Source: Pseudomonadota bacterium (GTDB lineage Bacteria; Pseudomonadota; Gammaproteobacteria; Enterobacterales; Enterobacteriaceae). Taken from it: a stretch of DNA of 25,789 nucleotides. This document shows, in pieces, positions 23,318-25,789 of this stretch. The DNA lies in assembly GCA_023454395.1 (NCBI GenBank), contig JAEYFY010000269.1:1-25789 (forward strand), read 5' to 3'. The position numbers were made by a program, and so were the translations under genes. The notes under the pieces were generated by a model that searched no databases, had not been told where the DNA came from, and saw nothing but the letters and a program-made list of their open reading frames with translations. How positions within the stretch are numbered: the stretch's first letter is position 1; the number at the start of each line of letters is the position of its first letter.

Positions 23318-24154
23318 TTACACATCCCGAACATCACGAATATTCCCGCTTTGGTCAAAGAATTTTATTGCTCCCGAACCGACATCTTTGAGTATTGCAC
23401 GAGCAATCAAATCGCCTTCGCTAATCGATGTTTCAGATTCAGAAACAACATCGTATAAATAGCTGATCCCGTAAATTTTAAATTTATCGCCAGATGGAGT
23501 AGTAATGAATGCCTCATTGAATTTTTTTTCAAAGGTTTTATCAATTGCCTCAACATCTTGCGGGAGTTCATTTTCAATGTCGTATAGGGTTGTAATTAGT
23601 TCTCCATTCGCATCAACTATTTTGATCTCATCAGCCATGCCTGAAAGGACTAGACGGTCACCTTCTTTCACATTTGTGTTTTCACAAATCCACTCAAAAT
23701 CAAAATCAATGTTTCGCTCTTTGATATTGGCAAAGAACGCAGTAATTGTTATGACAATATCTTTTACTCTTCCTTTCCAGTCTGTTGCTGTGGGGAATCG
23801 TATTTCTTTCAGATTGATACCGTAGTGATTGGCAAACTTTACAGCTCCACTTTGGTAACCAACTTTGGTCACGAAAATACCATTAACATTACTGATATCA
23901 TGTAGTACACCGAAAAAGTCGCGTACTTTTCCAACAGAAACTTCGCTTGAATAGTTTTTACATTCGATGGCCACTCGGTGTGTTACACCCATTATTTCAA
24001 ATTCCCAGTAAACATCTATCTGGTGGTTACAGCCAGATTTTCCTGGGACTTTTACATTATGCTGAACTGATATATTCTTAACTCCCTCAGCATTGCATAT
24101 GGCCTGATAGATCTCTTGGGTAAGTTTCTCGTACTCGGTATTTTCGTTAGCCAC
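23318..24154 (-). CDS. Mrr-like restriction endonuclease
   Basis: A 278-residue protein whose N-terminal 120 residues form a PD-(D/E)XK nuclease of the Mrr/restriction-endonuclease-like group: NHQIDVYWEFE, HRVAIECKNYSSEVSVGKVR and GIFVTKVGYQSGAVKFA. The Asp of QID and the Glu and Lys of IECK form the metal site. The C-terminal half is acidic with beta-rich segments (DRLVLSGMADEIKIVDANGE) and may sense a ligand or bind a partner; I do not recognise it. It starts at GTG 24154, with AGGAG 7 bases upstream. No methyltransferase neighbours it, so it is either modification-dependent or a solitary nuclease. It lies between the replication module and the integrase, a common cargo position. Confidence 0.8.
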   Translation of the reverse strand: MANENTEYEKLTQEIYQAICNAEGVKNISVQHNVKVPGKSGCNHQIDVYWEFEIMGVTHRVAIECKNYSSEVSVGKVRDFFGVLHDISNVNGIFVTKVGYQSGAVKFANHYGINLKEIRFPTATDWKGRVKDIVITITAFFANIKERNIDFDFEWICENTNVKEGDRLVLSGMADEIKIVDANGELITTLYDIENELPQDVEAIDKTFEKKFNEAFITTPSGDKFKIYGISYLYDVVSESETSISEGDLIARAILKDVGSGAIKFFDQSGNIRDVRDV

Positions 24155-24291
24155 AACATTTCTCCTATATAATGATCAGAATTTCTTTTCCAGCACAATT
24201 ATAAACTCTTTAAGACAATCAGGTTAGTAGTAACCACATATCAAAAATGTCTGCTAATGGCACAAAACAGACAATTAAATTTAATTGTACA

Positions 24292-25500
24292 CTAATGCTT
24301 ATTGATCGCGTTATTAACAAATTCTCCCCACCAATCCATCATTTCGCGCCTTTGTTCAAGATAAATAGCTCGGTTATAAGCACGTCGTACCTCATTGCTA
24401 TCGATATGGGCTAAAGCTGCTTCAATCACATCAGGTTGAAATCCATGCTCATTTAATGCAGTTGATGCAATTGAACGGAATCCATGTGCTACAAGGCGAC
24501 CTGCAAAGCCAACACGCTTGATAGCCGCATTAACTGTTTGGCTATTCATTGGTTTAGTGTGTGGTGATTTCATACTAGGAAAAATGTATTCCCTATGCCC
24601 GCTTATAGGTTTCATAGTTTCTAATATTGCCAATGCTTGAGGAGAGAGAGGAATGATATGTTCTCTTTTCATCTTCATTCTTGCTGGTGGGATAGTCCAA
24701 AGCTTATTATCAAGATCGATCTCACACCATGCCGCTTTGGCTGCTTCGGCTGGGCGAGTCATAGTTAATAATTGCCATTGCAGTAAACAATAAGTTTGTC
24801 GCTCAATGTTGACTCCTTGGATTGCAGCCATCAATTCAGGAAGCTGATCAGGTTTTAATGCAGGTAAGTTTTTTACAACTGGATTTTCAAAGGCAGCGGT
24901 AATTTTTGCAGCAGGGTTAGCATCAAGAAAGCCAACATTCACAGCATAAAACATCACTTCATTAATGCGTTGCGCTACTCGTTTAACTGATTCTAGTTTG
25001 CCTTGTGCTTTTAAGGGTTCTAATGAGCTAATAAAATGGCGAGCTTTTAAATCAGTTATTGCTATATCACCAACATGAGGAAGTACATGTAGCTCAAGAG
25101 AACGCCAAATATCTTTCAAAGTTGATTCTTGCAAGCTAGATTTACTTTTGATTTCGAACCACTGCTGAGCTATTTTTTCAAAAGTATTATTTTTTTCTTC
25201 GAATAAGCGTTGTTCTTCAGCTTTTTTGTGTTCTTGTGGATCTATATTTTTAGCTAGAAGCTCCCGTGCGTTTTCTCGTTTAAGCCGAGCCTCTAAAAGA
25301 CTAACTGTAGGATAGCTACCAAAGCTAATAAGCGCTCGTTTCTTGGTTATAGGGCGGTAGTAGTTAAAGCGCCATATTTTTGAGCCAGTTGTTTTGATTA
25401 GTAGATATAAGCCATTTCCATCTTGCAGCGTATAATCTTTATCCTTGGGTTTTGCTGATTTAAGCTTGGTATCACTGAGTGGAACTGTTGTACGCGCCAT
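24292..25500 (-). CDS. int: P4-type tyrosine integrase
   Basis: A 402-residue tyrosine recombinase of the P4/CP4-57 group. It has the N-terminal arm-binding domain (LSDTKLKSAKPKDKDYTLQD with GNGLYLLIK and KIWRFNYY), a core-binding helical domain (about 105-205) and the catalytic domain with Arg249 (LTMTRPAEA), His339 and Arg342 (AHGFRS), His365 (LAHIDSNEVRRAYNR) and nucleophile Tyr380. All catalytic residues are present, so it should be active. It faces away from ssrA, 165 bases from its 3' end, the usual layout for islands in tmRNA genes. The start has only AAGG at an unfavourable 12-base distance, and a TATAACTA repeat abuts the ATG, suggesting low, self-limited expression. Confidence 0.97.
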   Translation of the reverse strand: MARTTVPLSDTKLKSAKPKDKDYTLQDGNGLYLLIKTTGSKIWRFNYYRPITKKRALISFGSYPTVSLLEARLKRENARELLAKNIDPQEHKKAEEQRLFEEKNNTFEKIAQQWFEIKSKSSLQESTLKDIWRSLELHVLPHVGDIAITDLKARHFISSLEPLKAQGKLESVKRVAQRINEVMFYAVNVGFLDANPAAKITAAFENPVVKNLPALKPDQLPELMAAIQGVNIERQTYCLLQWQLLTMTRPAEAAKAAWCEIDLDNKLWTIPPARMKMKREHIIPLSPQALAILETMKPISGHREYIFPSMKSPHTKPMNSQTVNAAIKRVGFAGRLVAHGFRSIASTALNEHGFQPDVIEAALAHIDSNEVRRAYNRAIYLEQRREMMDWWGEFVNNAINKH

Positions 25501-25501
25501 G

Positions 25502-25555
25502 TAGTTATACGCCTTTTAGTTATACATAGAGAATATAACTAATGATATAACTAAA
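25502..25555. repeat. TATAACTA repeat cluster at the integrase promoter
   Basis: Four copies: two on the minus strand (TAGTTATAC at 25502-25510 and 25517-25525) and two on the plus strand (ATATAACTAA at 25533-25542 and ATATAACTAAA at 25545-25555). They cover the integrase start and promoter region. Matching copies lie at 7700-7721, just inside the other end, in inverted orientation. Confidence 0.6.
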
Positions 25556-25566
25556 ATTTTTGCTTG

Positions 25567-25650
25567 TCACTGAACATAACTGACCATTAATACATATAAA
25601 AAAAGCCTTCAACTATGAAACTGAAGGCTTTTTTAATCATCACTGAACAT
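25567..25650 (+). repeat. Direct repeat TCACTGAACAT around terminator
   Basis: TCACTGAACAT occurs at 25567-25577 and 25640-25650, and the match extends to 15 of 17 bases. The pair flanks the terminator at 25598-25635 and lies between the integrase and the ssrA end. It may be a second class of recombination-protein sites or the trace of a small insertion. Confidence 0.45.
25598..25635 (-). terminator. Bidirectional terminator between int and ssrA
   Basis: AAGCCTTCA (25603-25611), ten-base loop, TGAAGGCTT (25622-25630), with A run before and T run after, so it can act in both directions. On the minus strand it lies 31 bases after the tmRNA CCA end and should terminate the ssrA precursor, replacing the original terminator. 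Confidence 0.85.
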
Positions 25651-25665
25651 CAATGATACTATATT

Positions 25666-25789
25666 TGGTGGAGCTGGCGGGAGTTGAACCCGCGTCCGAA
25701 ATTTCTACATCCTCGGTACTACATGCTTAGTCTATCTTTAATTTCACTTACCCACTGCGGACAGACGCGCCATGAATAAGCTAGCTTGA
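25666..25789 (-). ncRNA. ssrA: tmRNA, 3' part (runs off the window)
   Basis: On the minus strand the sequence ends in GGTTCAACTCCCGCCAGC then TCCACCA, the T-arm and acceptor of enterobacterial tmRNA, preceded by the conserved GTAGTACCGAGGATGTAG. The CCA end is at 25666-25668. tmRNA rescues stalled ribosomes with SmpB. The tag-coding part lies beyond the window. The 3' end is intact, as expected when an element restores the gene on insertion. Confidence 0.97.
25673..25692. other. attR: Right attachment site within ssrA
   Basis: This part of the ssrA T-arm and acceptor stem is the likely crossover region and is partly repeated at 7631-7650. The exact crossover bases cannot be set because the left copy is degenerate. 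Confidence 0.55.

Larger units (their letters stand above)
7631..25672. mobile_element. Integrative element in ssrA 3' end (about 18 kb)
   Basis: The right end is secure: a P4-type integrase gene transcribed away from an intact ssrA 3' end. The left end is inferred from the degenerate ssrA copy at 7631-7650 and the inverted TATAACTA repeats at both ends. Content is typical of a mobile island: integrase, AlpA, Ner-like regulator, HUH initiator candidate, DUF927 helicase-like protein, and cargo of one type I restriction-modification system and two Mrr-type nucleases. No virion or conjugation genes are present. It could be a phage satellite, a mobilisable island, or an element that replicates after excision. 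Confidence 0.7.

Noticed and set aside
23505..23825. 106-codon plus-strand frame
   Set aside because: It is a Ser-rich shadow of the Mrr-like nuclease gene on the minus strand.
7631..25672. Conjugative element or complete prophage
   Set aside because: No type IV secretion, coupling protein, capsid, portal, terminase or lysis genes are seen in any frame.
1..25789. CRISPR array or tRNA genes
   Set aside because: No regularly spaced repeats of CRISPR length were seen, and the only tRNA-like structure is the tmRNA end.

Overview
The window looks like a chromosomal segment of an AT-rich gammaproteobacterium of the Morganellaceae, most likely Proteus or a close relative. I infer this from low G+C, strong enterobacterial-type Shine-Dalgarno sites, a sigma28-type chemotaxis promoter, and an enterobacterial ssrA (tmRNA) 3' end at the right edge. 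No database search was possible, so the genus is an inference.

Left part (1-7.6 kb), chromosomal background. A gene-poor, extremely AT-rich stretch (1-2048, about 11% G+C in 541-900 by my count) is followed by a small ABM-family monooxygenase, a methyl-accepting chemotaxis protein (minus strand, with a FliA-type promoter), an exported histidine phosphatase, a PhzF-family isomerase, a decayed leucine-rich-repeat gene, and a lipoprotein gene.

Right part (about 7.63-25.67 kb), an integrated element of about 18 kb in the 3' end of ssrA. A P4-type tyrosine integrase lies next to the intact ssrA 3' end. A degenerate copy of that 3' end (15 of 20 positions), in the same orientation, sits at 7631-7650 beside a minus-strand terminator that could be the original ssrA terminator. 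Copies of a TATAACTA repeat lie just inside both ends, inverted relative to each other, as expected for integrase arm sites. From left to right the element carries: (a) a type I restriction-modification operon (hsdM, hsdS, hsdR) plus a fused EVE/PUA-like and Mrr nuclease; (b) a minus-strand group with an exported Cys-rich protein, an orphan FtsK-gamma (KOPS-reader fold) protein and a Mu-type winged-helix protein; (c) a divergent plus-strand group with a Ner-like regulator, a three-helix membrane protein, a lipoprotein, a DUF2787-like protein and a papain-like cysteine-peptidase candidate; (d) an unrecognised basic protein (minus strand) facing an AlpA regulator, an HUH-type replication initiator candidate and a DUF927 AAA+ helicase-like protein, with iteron-like repeats between the last two; (e) a second Mrr-like nuclease and the integrase.

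Taken together this reads as a self-replicating integrative element: integrase for excision, HUH initiator plus helicase for copying, AlpA and Ner for control, with three nuclease systems as defence cargo. No capsid, tail, terminase or conjugation genes are visible, so it may be a satellite or a mobilisable island. The least explained part is 15.3-19.5 kb, where an FtsK-gamma fold without a motor, Mu/Ner-type regulators, envelope proteins and a peptidase candidate lie together.
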